From assembly GCF_051027545.1 (NCBI RefSeq), contig NZ_CP194902.1, forward strand, positions 3,782,001-3,846,000: a DNA stretch of 64,000 nucleotides, read 5' to 3'. This document shows positions 1 through 8,327 of the stretch, piece after piece (the first letter of the stretch is position 1; every line of letters starts with the position of its first letter). Position numbers and translations under genes: made by a program. This stretch comes from Methylocaldum sp002005105. Lineage in GTDB: Bacteria; Pseudomonadota; Gammaproteobacteria; Methylococcales; Methylococcaceae. The notes below the pieces were generated by a model. That model was not told the DNA's origin, ran no database searches, and saw only the letters and a list, made by a program, of their open reading frames with translations.

Positions 1-420
1 AGTGCCATCCCTTCTCGTGTTCGGACGGGGTCAGTGACCGCCTAGCGGGTCCAAACGGGAAGGTAGCCAACACGTTCTCTAGTGGTAAGCACGGCACCAG
101 GGCATTCCATGCGGGAATTAGGGAAAGGGCGGATTATAGCTACTGACCTATCGGCGTCAACAGAGCTTCCATAAACTCTACGAAGCTTGGGGCAGACAGA
201 AGACCGGTATAACCGAGCAAAGCGCTCCAACCGCAAACGGATCTCCAATCGGTCCCTTCCATTCACAAATGGGTTGTTTCAACCGTCCTCTTCGCTGACG
301 GAGTGACCTCCGAAGGGCATGTTACCCGTGCGCAGAGGGCGAGGGAGCTTTCGCAGCACTATTCTGATGGATACGGCTCTTTCAGAGGTCCCTCAATGCA
401 CTGCAGTCGTTTTCTCCTTT
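1..420. other. No recognised gene
   Basis: Apart from the leftward promoter at 133-160, I see no coding region with recognisable family features and no tRNA or rRNA. Short open frames here have unusual composition and no family resemblance. Confidence 0.5.
133..160 (-). promoter_or_regulatory. Strong sigma-70 type promoter pointing to the left edge
   Basis: On the minus strand a TTGACG -35 box (155-160) is followed by a 16-base spacer and a perfect TATAAT -10 box (133-138), then a GC-rich start region (CCGCCC). Such a discriminator is common in stable-RNA and growth-regulated promoters. The transcript would run leftward from about position 126. No convincing protein lies in the first 126 bases, so the product is either an RNA or a gene beyond the window. 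Confidence 0.5.
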
Positions 421-910
421 AGACGTTACACTACCTTTACAAATCTTAAACGCGAACCTCTGCCCCGCCTTCCTTTTACCAACTCAGACGGAGATCCCTG
501 ATGTTTCATCGGTTGGCGCTGCTGGTCTTTCCTGTTCTGCTGTTCATGGCCATTGCCCGGGCTGATCCGCTAGCGCCGGATTCAGTTCCCGGTCCCCTCA
601 AACCCTGGACCGACTGGGTCTTGCACGGCCACGAGGATCGGTCTTGTCCGCAAGTACAGGGCAACTCGGAAGAGCGGCGCTGCGCTTGGCCGACGAGTCT
701 CGAATTGGTGTTGGACGATCGTGCCGGCCGGTTCGCGTTGAAGGCTCGCGTTTACGCGGAGAGCTGGTTGCCGCCTCCGGGCGGTGTCGAGCATTGGCCG
801 CAGCAGGTAGAGGTGGATGGAAAAGCGGCCGTTGTCTCAACCGTCGAAAACTCTCCTGGAATTCGCCTCGATCCGGGAGAACACAGTCTCACGGGCAGGT
901 TTGTTTGGGG
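421..910 (+). repeat. Copy A of a 490-base duplication
   Basis: This segment matches 3731-4220 closely: about 76 bases of upstream DNA (both contain GTTACACTACCTTTACAAAT) plus the first roughly 136 codons of the downstream large gene. Similarity ends abruptly at TTTGTTTGGG (901-910 and 4211-4220). Confidence 0.85.
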
Positions 911-929
911 TCGAAAGAAAAACCGATAA
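501..929 (+). pseudogene. Truncated duplicate of the large membrane-protein gene at 3812
   Basis: The 142-residue product has an N-terminal signal peptide and then follows the first ~136 residues of the 1355-residue protein encoded at 3812-7879, differing at scattered positions. It then runs into seven unrelated residues and stops. The upstream region is duplicated too, so the fragment may still be expressed and exported as a single small beta-rich domain. It is most simply the remnant of a tandem duplication whose rest was lost when the intervening accessory genes arrived. Scattered substitutions rather than stop codons mean that a retained function cannot be excluded. Confidence 0.75.
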
Positions 930-935
930 CCTCGT

Positions 936-1281
936 TAACAAAATAGCGTTGGAATAAAACCGCCCACAGCTAACCGACTGCCGCTTTGCGAGCGGTCCGG
1001 GTTGAACGAGACGGCGGGCTCGACAAGGCGTCCGGTGACGTATTTGTGAAGTATGCTAGCCATCAGTGTCTGATAGGGATTCCCTCTTCCGCTGCCTTTG
1101 CTTGAATATCTTCGAGATCACGAGATGAGATACGTATATTGACACGCTTGTCCTTGGCAAGCGAAGCGGAGACTATCGATGCATAGCGCGCGATTTCATC
1201 CTTCAGATTGGGCACGGATCGCCACTCGTCCCTTTCGAAGGAAGCCAGAATCTCTTCTTCGAGTTTGCTTTCTTTATCCAT
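936..1281 (-). pseudogene. Frameshifted CopG/BrnA-type antitoxin
   Basis: The reading frame from ATG at 1281 gives the typical acidic N-terminus and the NIRISSRDLEDIQAKAAEEG ribbon-helix-helix core of CopG-family antitoxins, then stops early at 1063 after GIPIRH. Restoring one base near 1075-1079 recovers the expected GIPYQTLMASILHKYVTGRL ending, which then reads on to a stop at 936. This is a clear single-base deletion. AGAGGA upstream is a fair ribosome binding site. No intact toxin gene is adjacent, so the pair appears dead. An assembly error at this point is the alternative. Confidence 0.75.
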
Positions 1282-1379
1282 TTCAAATGTCCTCTGTCAG
1301 ATATTTGCGGGTCGCTTTCTGATGCACGCGTTCTGCCAAGTCGCAACGACTGGGCAGGGGTATCTCCGAGGATGAAGTC

Positions 1380-1703
1380 TTACTTTCGAGGGTGAATGCT
1401 GCAGGTTAATCCGTCGACGGTGGGCGTAATATCGCGGGGTTCCACCGGACGGAGAAAGCCGGGCGAGACAGTCCAACGATGGCCATCGTCGGTCACCACG
1501 GTTACGCTTTTCTTATTGTAGCGTACCAGCGTTCCCGTAATACGGCGAAAGTCGTCGGTATCGAAGCAGACGCGGGCGCCGATCGAGAACTTCAGCATGG
1601 TGGCGTGCGCCCGCATCTGCTGGAGAAAGCGCAGGCGCTCGACGATCCGGCGGTTGAGGTCGATGAGTTCGGCCTCGGTGAACTGATCAATGTCTATGGT
1701 CAT
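1380..1703 (-). CDS. Conserved hypothetical protein, 107 residues
   Basis: A small soluble protein. The first half (MTIDIDQFTEAELIDLNRRI and onward) looks like an alpha-helical segment rich in Leu and Arg. The second half (FSIGARVCFDT...GTLVRYNKKSVTVVTDDG) reads like a small SH3/KOW-like beta-barrel. I recall similar proteobacterial hypotheticals but no assigned function. It lies on the same strand as the broken antitoxin and the Rpn nuclease, about 100 bases upstream of the antitoxin, in an accessory patch. No motif points to a catalytic role. Confidence 0.7.
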   Translation of the reverse strand: MTIDIDQFTEAELIDLNRRIVERLRFLQQMRAHATMLKFSIGARVCFDTDDFRRITGTLVRYNKKSVTVVTDDGHRWTVSPGFLRPVEPRDITPTVDGLTCSIHPRK

Positions 1704-1893
1704 GGAGGGTTACGGGATTCGGTGTGAAGCGACGGTTCTGAGGTTTGGGGTTGCCACCACCAGGGTAATCATTCGTCGAGTTGCCGATGAGGCCCGTAGG
1801 CAACCGGATCAGGATATCCCTCATATCGGCTCTGCAGAAAATTACGCTTAGGGAAACTCTGGACAAGCTGATGCCGTTGCCGTTGCCGTTCAT

Positions 1894-1959
1894 GGTTCGA
1901 CAGGCCCACTACAAACGGAATCAACGCTTTACCGTTCGTCCTGAACCCGTCGAAGGACC
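1894..1959. repeat. Palindromic intergenic element (GTTCGTCCTGA family)
   Basis: GGTTCGACAGGCCCAC ... ACGG and its near complement CCGT ... CGTCGAAGGACC form an imperfect inverted repeat. The motif matches a dispersed bacterial element (CCGTTCGTCCTGAGCTTGTCGAAGG type). A related copy lies in the loop of the 34577-34645 palindrome. Confidence 0.6.
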
Positions 1960-2001
1960 TGAGCAGAACTTCCTCAAAAATACGGAGCAAAACATGACCG
2001 C

Positions 2002-3021
2002 TCAACGCAAAGCTTCGTCCGGCGTTGTTGCGAACAACACCTGTTCCGACCAGCGCAGCAGGGTATCGCCGTCGGCCTGCTCGATGAGTCGACGATGTTT
2101 CTTGCTGAGTGGACCGAATTTGCGGGTCATCAGACGAAGCAACAATTCAGCCTGTCCTTCCTGCCTGCCTTCTTGTCTTCCTTCCTGTCTGCCTTCCTGT
2201 CTGCCTTCTTGTCTTCCTTCCTGTCTTCCAATAAACAATCCTTGCTGCCGACCTTGTTCGATGTAACGGTCTATAAAAGTGGGCATATAGTCCTCCAGGT
2301 TGGCAATGTCGGTGAGCAATTCGCGAATGTCGTTTTCTTCCAATATTGGATTCGCTTGCACATAGTAGCGCAATACTACTTCCAACATTTCAAGAGTGGT
2401 ATCTCGATTCAGGATTTCCCGAACTAGGGGAAGAATGCCTGCCAGCGCCTGCTTCGGATTCGGGTCAAAGATGTGCTTGAGAGCGAGGAGCACCAGGCGG
2501 CTCAGCACCGCGTCGCGGACTTTCGCCGGTTCCGGCAGGGTAAGGTCGCACAGCTCGTAGTGGAAATCCGGCACATAGAACGCTAAGTCTTCGTCCAGCA
2601 CGCCGAACAGGGCATGGAAACGGTCCGGTATCTGCCAGCGCTGCTGGCCATGATAAAGCACCAGCGGCACGATAGGCGGCAGATACTCGCCGGGCTTTTG
2701 CTTACGGTGCAGCTCCCAAATACGCACTTGATAACGCAGCAATTGGAGGGCCACCCAGGTGTCCGAATGACTTTTGTGCTCTACCAGCAGATAAATCTTG
2801 ATTTCCCGATTGCGATGGCGGGCGCTGTACAGCAGGTCGGAAAAATGATGACGCAGGGCTTTTTCCACGAAGCTGTCCTTAGCGATGGCGAGACTCGCCC
2901 AATCGATGCGGTCCGCAACGGCTGTGGGCAGATAGTTCCGCAAAAAGCCCTCCGCCACGTCGCGACGGGAGAAGGTTTCGCGGAAAAAACGGTCATGTGG
3001 ATCGGTAAGGGGCTGGGCCAT
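2002..3021 (-). CDS. Rpn family recombination-promoting nuclease / putative transposase
   Basis: The 339-residue protein begins with PHDRFFRETFSRRDVAEGFL, the signature start of the PF04754-type (Rpn/YhgA-like) family. The PD-(D/E)XK nuclease core follows: DLLYSARHR, IYLLVEHKSHSD (the catalytic E-x-K is seen as VEHKS) and LQLLRYQVRIWE. Known members cut DNA and stimulate RecA-independent recombination. The C-terminal third carries six perfect GRQE repeats before GQAELLLRLMTRKFG. Length is normal for the family and the gene looks intact. It stands alone, flanked by repeats, as such genes often do. Confidence 0.9.
   Translation of the reverse strand: MAQPLTDPHDRFFRETFSRRDVAEGFLRNYLPTAVADRIDWASLAIAKDSFVEKALRHHFSDLLYSARHRNREIKIYLLVEHKSHSDTWVALQLLRYQVRIWELHRKQKPGEYLPPIVPLVLYHGQQRWQIPDRFHALFGVLDEDLAFYVPDFHYELCDLTLPEPAKVRDAVLSRLVLLALKHIFDPNPKQALAGILPLVREILNRDTTLEMLEVVLRYYVQANPILEENDIRELLTDIANLEDYMPTFIDRYIEQGRQQGLFIGRQEGRQEGRQEGRQEGRQEGRQEGQAELLLRLMTRKFGPLSKKHRRLIEQADGDTLLRWSEQVLFATTPDEALR
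2158..2229. repeat. 12-base tandem repeat coding for (GRQE)6
   Basis: Six 12-base units (plus strand CTTCCTGTCTGC and close variants) inside the Rpn gene encode GRQE six times. The unit is a multiple of three, so copy changes would alter protein length without breaking the frame. Confidence 0.85.
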
Positions 3022-3730
3022 GGGGCGGTATTATAGCGCTCGCGCGGAATGGTGCTCAGACCCCATGCGCGACGCTTTAATCGCGATCCTTCCGAGCCAC
3101 ATTGGTCGCCAAAGGATTGCTGACCTACGGCTGTTTGAACCAGTAACGATCCACCGGCAAAGCCGGTGGCTTTCGACGGCTGACCCTTCGAAGGGGCCTG
3201 ACCGCCGTCGGATAAAAGCCATCTCGTCGCCCCGGCAGGGAAGGGTGGCTTCGGTGCTCCCGAAGACACCGTTTGCGATTGGAACGCCGGGGTCCAAAAG
3301 CCATGGACGGCAGAGGCCGATCACTTCCTTGTGCACTGGATTCATGCCGCACACTCCCTGTGCGGCACCCTACGGGCGCTTCGCGTGCAAACCGGCCTCG
3401 CCACGCTACGCCGTCCCGCTTCGCTCGCGAGTCCTGGGCAGTCCTTCCCTGGCCTGCCCGCTCGCCGCATTGCGCCTCGCCCTGCCGGTTTGTCCGGCAC
3501 AAATTTGCCCGGAGCAAATTTGGACGTGCGCAGCACGGTCCGAAGGACGAACCCCAAGGACGGGGTGAGCAATCCCTGCCGGAATGACGGCTTAACTTAA
3601 TGGCATTGCGGCAGAGCCGGGGGTTTTCCCGCGATAAATAAGCCCTCACCCAACCATATCCCAACGGGAGAGGGTTCTTTCGGAGCTTTCCCCAACGCAC
3701 TTCGGTCTTCTTCCTCGATAGACGTGTTTC
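3022..3730. other. Intergenic, no gene recognised
   Basis: About 700 bases between the Rpn gene and the duplicated promoter segment. It holds a hairpin (GCCGCACA ... TGTGCGGC, about 3344-3365) and a CCCTCACCC ... GGGAGAGGG element near 3644-3673. Long open frames on both strands have no family features and look like GC-driven artefacts. Confidence 0.6.
3644..3673. repeat. CCCTCACC...GGGAGAGGG intergenic repeat
   Basis: An imperfect palindrome of the widely dispersed 'CCCTCxCCC...GGGAGAGGG' type. Further copies are at 19533-19560 and within 59549-59627. Confidence 0.6.
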
Positions 3731-4220
3731 AGGCGTTACACTACCTTTACAAATCTGATAAATGCAAACTCCGCCCCGCCTTCCTCTTACCAATTTAGAT
3801 GGAGACCCTTCATGTTTCGTCGACCGGCGCTGTTGCTCCTTCCGCTTCTGCTGTTCACGGTCATCGCCCTAGCCGATCCGCTCCCGGCGGATTCGGTCCC
3901 CGACTCTCTCAAACCCTGGACCGACTGGGTCTTGCGCGGCCACGAGAATCGATTTTGCCCACAAGTACAAGGCAACCCGGAGGAACGGCGCTGCATTTGG
4001 CCGACGAGTCTCGAATTGGTTTTGGACGATCATGCCGGCCGGTTCGCGTTGAAGGCTCGCGTTTACGCGGAGAGCTGGTTGCCGCTTCCGGGCGGTGTCG
4101 AGCATTGGCCGCAACAGGTGGAGGTGGATGGAAAACCGGCCGTTGTCGCAACGGTCGAAAATAGCCCCGGAATCCGCCTCACTCCGGGAGAGCACTCCGT
4201 CAAGGGCAGCTTTGTTTGGG
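3731..4220 (+). repeat. Copy B of the 490-base duplication
   Basis: Second copy of the 421-910 segment, here leading into the full-length gene. It covers the probable promoter and leader and the first ~136 codons. Confidence 0.85.
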
Positions 4221-7200
4221 ACCGCCTGCCGGAAAATCTCGCGGTGCCCACCGACACCGGCATCATTTCTTTGATCGTCAAGGGGCAATCCGTCCCCTTC
4301 CCTGCCTTCAACCAACAGGGACAGTTGTGGATCTACAGCGAGGCGTCTGACGATACGGGGCCATCGGCGAGAGCCGAGACCGTCGACGTGCAGGTTTACC
4401 GGCGGATCATGGACAACACCCCGCTGCGCGTGGTGACGCATATCGATCTTGATGTGTCCGGCAGACAGCGCGAGATCGTTCTCGATGGGGCTCTGCCGCC
4501 CGATTCGATTCCCGCGCAGGTTTCATCTCCCCTGCCCGCCCGCCTTGAGCCCGACGGCAAGCTGCGTTTGCAGCTTCGTCCTGGCCATTGGAGCGTACAA
4601 CTCGGCGCCCGCTTTCCGGGGCCGGTCGAGTCGCTTCGCCGGCCGCCGGGCGTCGAGCCCTGGCCTACGGAGGAAATCTGGGTTTTCGACGCTCGGCCGC
4701 AATTGCGCGTGGTCGAAATCGAGGGCGTTCCCGCCATCGATCCGCGCCAAACCAATCTTCCGGATGAATGGAAGTCGCTTCCTGCCTACCGGATGGAATC
4801 CGGCGCCACGATGAATCTTAAGCTCATACGGCGCGGCGATCCGGAACCGGAGCCCGACAGCCTCACCTTGCACAGGCGCATCTGGCTGGATTTCGACGGT
4901 GGCGGCTATACGGTGAACGATCTCGTCGGCGGACGTATGACCCGAGATTGGCGGCTGAATGTTCGGCCGGGCGTCGATCTGGGACGTGTCGCTATCGACG
5001 GGGAGCCGCAATCCATCACGCGCGAGGACGAAACCGGCGCGGTCGGCGTCGAGGTCCGGCGCGGGGCGGTCGATCTTTCCGCCGACAGCCGGATCGACGG
5101 AATCCGAACGCTCTCGGCGACCGGCTGGGACAAGGATTTCCGAAGCGTGAGCGCAGAGCTCAATCTTCCTCCTGGATGGCGTTTATTCGCCGCGACCGGC
5201 GTGGATCACGCGCCGGGCACCTGGGTTGCGGAATGGACGCTGCTGGATCTATTCGTGGTGCTTATCACGGCCATGGCGGTGGCGCGATTGTGGTCCTGGC
5301 CGTATGCCGCCTTTACGTTGGTTGCCCTGGCGCTCCTCTGGCACGAGCCGGGCGCGCCGCGTTACGTCTGGCTCAACATTCTGGCGGCGGCGGCCTTGCT
5401 GATGGTTTTGCCGGAAGGAAAGATCGCTTCGGCCGTTCGTATTTACCGGAATCTGGCCGTGCTGGCGCTGATTCTGATTGCCATCCCATTCATGGTCGAT
5501 CAGGCCCGATTCGCGCTTTATCCGCAACTGGAACAGCCCTGGATCGCGATGCCGTCGACGACCGCCCCTTCCGAGTTTCGAAGACAGGCGGAAGAGCCCG
5601 TGGAAGCGCCGCAAACCATGGAGTCGTATGCACCCCGGTCGAAGCTGTATAAGCGAGGCGCGCCTCCGGCTGCTCCGTCCGCGGCGGATTTAGGCGGCAG
5701 AGCTTTCAAGGAGACCGATCCCAATGCGATCACCCAAACTGGTCCTGGTCTCCCGGAATGGCAGTGGAAATCGATTCCGCTCGGCTGGAGCGGTCCCGTT
5801 CTCCGCGATCAGGAAATCGGCCTGGTGCTGCTCTCACCGGCGGTCAATTTGCTGCTGAACTTTCTGCGTATTACGGTGTTGATCGCGTTGGCCGTGCTGT
5901 TTCTGGGCGGACGGCCACGTTTTCGTCCCTTTGCCCCTCATGCGGCCATGCCGCTGTTATTGCTTCCCTTGCTCTTGTTCATACCGGATGCCAAGGCGGA
6001 TTTTCCCGATCCGGCTTTGCTGGAGGAACTAAAGACGCGCCTGCTCGCACCTCCGGATTGCCTGCCGCAATGCGCCGAGATCCCGTTGCTCAAAATCGAA
6101 GCCAAGGGCTCGCAGTTGCGGCAAACCCTGGAAGTCCACGCTCAGGAACTGATCGCCCTGCCCTTGCCGGTAAACGCCGCACAGTGGACGCCCTCGAAAG
6201 TCGAGGTCGACAACGTGCAGGCGGAGGGGTTGTTCCGCAACCGGGATGGCGCGCTCTGGCTGGCCCTGATGCCGGGCCGTCATGTCGTCACGCTTTCCGG
6301 AATCTTGCCCTCGCGCGATCAGATGCAAATCCCTCTGCCGCTCAAGCCACGGCGAGTAGAAGCCTCGGGCGAAGGCTGGCGGATCGAAGGCATTCGCGAA
6401 AACGGCGTTCCCGACGTTCAATTGCAGCTCGTGCGGGTCTCGAACGGCGACCGGCCCGCGGAGGCACTGCCGGCGCTGGAATCCCGGCCTTTGCCGCCGT
6501 TTCTGGAGGTCGAGCGCACGCTCAAAATCGGCTTGGACTGGCGCGTGGTCACGGTGGTGCGCCGGGCTTCGCCGCCGGATCGTCCGGTGGTCGTCGGCAT
6601 TCCGCTCATCGAGGGAGAGTCGGTCGTCACGCCGGGACTGCAAGTCGACGACGGCAAGGTAATGGTCAATCTATTGCCGGGCCAGCATGCAACCAGCTGG
6701 GAATCGGTTCTGGCGAAGAGGCCTGCCATCGGTCTAACGGCTCCGGAGACCACCGAGTGGATCGAGATCTGGCGCGCGGACGTCAGCCCGATCTGGCACA
6801 TGCGTCCCGAAGGCCTCGTGGTCATCCACCACCAGGACGAGGAAGGCAACTGGCTGCCGGAATGGCATCCGTGGCCCGGCGAATCCGTTACGCTTCACTT
6901 GACTAGGCCTCAAGGCGTACCCGGCAATACGCTGACCATAGACCGCAGCCGGTTGGAATTGAATCCAGGGCTGCATGCCACGGACGCCACCCTGACGCTT
7001 AGCCTGCGAAGCTCGCAGGGCGGGCAGCATACGGTAAAACTTCCCGAGAATGCCGAACTTCAATCCGTGACCATCGACGGCGCGATGCAGCCGGTCCGGC
7101 AGCAAGAACGGCTGGTTTCGCTGCCGATTCATCCGGGCGAACAGACCGCGACTCTGGTGTGGCGCGACGGAACCGGGATTCGTAGCCGTCTGGTCTCCCC

Positions 7201-7879
7201 CGAAATCGATCTCGGCGCCCCCAGTGTGAACAGCGCGATTACCTTTTCGCTGGGACAGGACCGTTGGGTGCTGCTGACGGGCGGCCCGCGCTTCGGTCCG
7301 GCGGTGTTGTTCTGGGGCGTGCTCATCGTGATCCTATTGCTTTCGGTGGCATTGGGAAAACTGCCGTTGACGCCGGTCAAGGCTTGGCAATGGTTTCTGC
7401 TGTTGATCGGCCTCAGCCAGATTCCGGTGGTCGGCGGCATCGTCGTGGCCGGCTGGCTGCTGGCCTTGGGATGGCGGGCGAGCGCCGGACAAAAACTGGA
7501 CGATACCCGATTCAACCTGCTCCAAGTCGCACTCGCCGTTCTGACCTTGGCCGCCCTCTCTCTTTTGCTGGAGGCGGTTCGGCATGGACTGCTGGGACTG
7601 CCCGACATGCAAATCGCCGGCAACGGCTCCGGTCCGTACGAGTTGAACTGGTATCAGGACCGCAGCGGCCCGGCGCTTCCCCGTCCCTGGATCGTGTCGG
7701 CGCCCCTCTGGGTGTATCGCATGCTGATGCTGGCCTGGGCCTTGTGGCTGGCCTATGCGCTGCTGGATTGGTTGCGCTGGGGATGGAATTGCTATGCCTC
7801 GGGAGGCTTATGGCGCCCGCGGAAAAAGAAGGAAAAAGCCGAGCCGGCGAAGCTGGGGGAACCGGGACAGCCTGGTTGA
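3812..7879 (+). CDS. Large exported/membrane protein of unknown function, 1355 residues
   Basis: The protein starts with a signal peptide (LLLLPLLLFTVIALA, cut before DPLP). A beta-rich periplasmic region of about 450 residues follows, then a membrane block (about 478-565), a low-complexity linker (EAPQTMESYAPRS...APPAAPSAAD), another membrane segment (~680-700), an internal signal-like stretch (LLLLPLLLFIPDAKA, ~713-730), a second beta-rich region (~730-1150) and about four C-terminal helices ending in a basic tail. The same LLLLPLLLF string at the N-terminus and at the internal site, each before a 'P-x-x-x-x-VDG/VDN...PG(E/R)H' domain, suggests two paralogous halves fused. I do not recognise a named family. 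A truncated copy lies upstream. Confidence 0.85.
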   Translation: MFRRPALLLLPLLLFTVIALADPLPADSVPDSLKPWTDWVLRGHENRFCPQVQGNPEERRCIWPTSLELVLDDHAGRFALKARVYAESWLPLPGGVEHWPQQVEVDGKPAVVATVENSPGIRLTPGEHSVKGSFVWDRLPENLAVPTDTGIISLIVKGQSVPFPAFNQQGQLWIYSEASDDTGPSARAETVDVQVYRRIMDNTPLRVVTHIDLDVSGRQREIVLDGALPPDSIPAQVSSPLPARLEPDGKLRLQLRPGHWSVQLGARFPGPVESLRRPPGVEPWPTEEIWVFDARPQLRVVEIEGVPAIDPRQTNLPDEWKSLPAYRMESGATMNLKLIRRGDPEPEPDSLTLHRRIWLDFDGGGYTVNDLVGGRMTRDWRLNVRPGVDLGRVAIDGEPQSITREDETGAVGVEVRRGAVDLSADSRIDGIRTLSATGWDKDFRSVSAELNLPPGWRLFAATGVDHAPGTWVAEWTLLDLFVVLITAMAVARLWSWPYAAFTLVALALLWHEPGAPRYVWLNILAAAALLMVLPEGKIASAVRIYRNLAVLALILIAIPFMVDQARFALYPQLEQPWIAMPSTTAPSEFRRQAEEPVEAPQTMESYAPRSKLYKRGAPPAAPSAADLGGRAFKETDPNAITQTGPGLPEWQWKSIPLGWSGPVLRDQEIGLVLLSPAVNLLLNFLRITVLIALAVLFLGGRPRFRPFAPHAAMPLLLLPLLLFIPDAKADFPDPALLEELKTRLLAPPDCLPQCAEIPLLKIEAKGSQLRQTLEVHAQELIALPLPVNAAQWTPSKVEVDNVQAEGLFRNRDGALWLALMPGRHVVTLSGILPSRDQMQIPLPLKPRRVEASGEGWRIEGIRENGVPDVQLQLVRVSNGDRPAEALPALESRPLPPFLEVERTLKIGLDWRVVTVVRRASPPDRPVVVGIPLIEGESVVTPGLQVDDGKVMVNLLPGQHATSWESVLAKRPAIGLTAPETTEWIEIWRADVSPIWHMRPEGLVVIHHQDEEGNWLPEWHPWPGESVTLHLTRPQGVPGNTLTIDRSRLELNPGLHATDATLTLSLRSSQGGQHTVKLPENAELQSVTIDGAMQPVRQQERLVSLPIHPGEQTATLVWRDGTGIRSRLVSPEIDLGAPSVNSAITFSLGQDRWVLLTGGPRFGPAVLFWGVLIVILLLSVALGKLPLTPVKAWQWFLLLIGLSQIPVVGGIVVAGWLLALGWRASAGQKLDDTRFNLLQVALAVLTLAALSLLLEAVRHGLLGLPDMQIAGNGSGPYELNWYQDRSGPALPRPWIVSAPLWVYRMLMLAWALWLAYALLDWLRWGWNCYASGGLWRPRKKKEKAEPAKLGEPGQPG

Positions 7880-7975
7880 TACAGCTATTTGCCTATGGTT
7901 CCGAGTTGCCGGGAACGGGGCTGAAACCTTAGAGCGTTTTTCACCGCCATATAGCGGCGTGGAATTGGTCTGATT

Positions 7976-8034
7976 CGTAGGTTGGCAATCCTTTGCGGAC
8001 CATCTTGTCGGGAAAGGATTCCCGACCTACTTCG
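7976..8034. repeat. REP-like hairpins, family 1 (two units)
   Basis: One unit reads GTAGGTTGGCAATCC... (7978-8001) and a facing unit reads GTCGGGAA-N4-TTCCCGAC followed by CTAC (8009-8032). Head-to-head pairs of this kind recur through the window. Confidence 0.8.
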
Positions 8035-8146
8035 AACGGTTACGCTGGGTCCTAAACTCCTGTTTGGGACCCCATATCTTGAAGCTAGAGCTTCTGAGGT
8101 AGGGCTCCGCAGCGAGAGCTTGGGAGCCAGGAAAGACCGGGGTTTC

Positions 8147-8327
8147 GTAGGGTGGGTTAGGCGCACTCCGGCGTCGACCGGCCGTGGATCACGGCGCTTC
8201 GCGTGCGCCGTAACCCACCGGAGCAACGTTCGATGGCCTTGCCGCTTCGCTTTGGTGGGTTACGGTGCGCGCCTGACTCGCCGAGCGACACGCGGATGGA
8301 TGGACGCGCACCTAACCCACCCTACGA
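8147..8327. repeat. GTAGGGTGGGTTAGG repeat, family 2, composite
   Basis: The element opens with GTAGGGTGGGTTAGGCGC and closes with GCGCxTAACCCACCCTAC, with inner CGTAACCCACCGG and GGTGGGTTACGG motifs. This gives nested inverted repeats of about 180 bases. It fills the gap between the large membrane-protein gene and the leftward hydrolase; nothing coding is seen in 7880-8321. Confidence 0.8.

Noticed and set aside
42..266. Possible tRNA, rRNA leader or small protein at the left edge
   Set aside because: No cloverleaf, no match to conserved rRNA, tmRNA, 6S, SRP or RNase P motifs that I could recall; the small open frame has no family features. Only the promoter was kept.
1282..1379. Tail of a toxin gene (frame ending ATRKYLTEDI) just before the broken antitoxin
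   Set aside because: Only about 30 codons without an upstream start or a recognised toxin motif; too weak to call.
3125..3793. 222-codon minus-strand open frame between the Rpn gene and the large gene
   Set aside because: Crosses repeats and the duplicated promoter segment, has no recognisable domain and very high Arg/Cys content.
4948..6906. Long open frames in the plus-strand alternate phase within the large membrane-protein gene
   Set aside because: Arg/Gly-rich shadow products; the main frame has a signal peptide and clear membrane segments.
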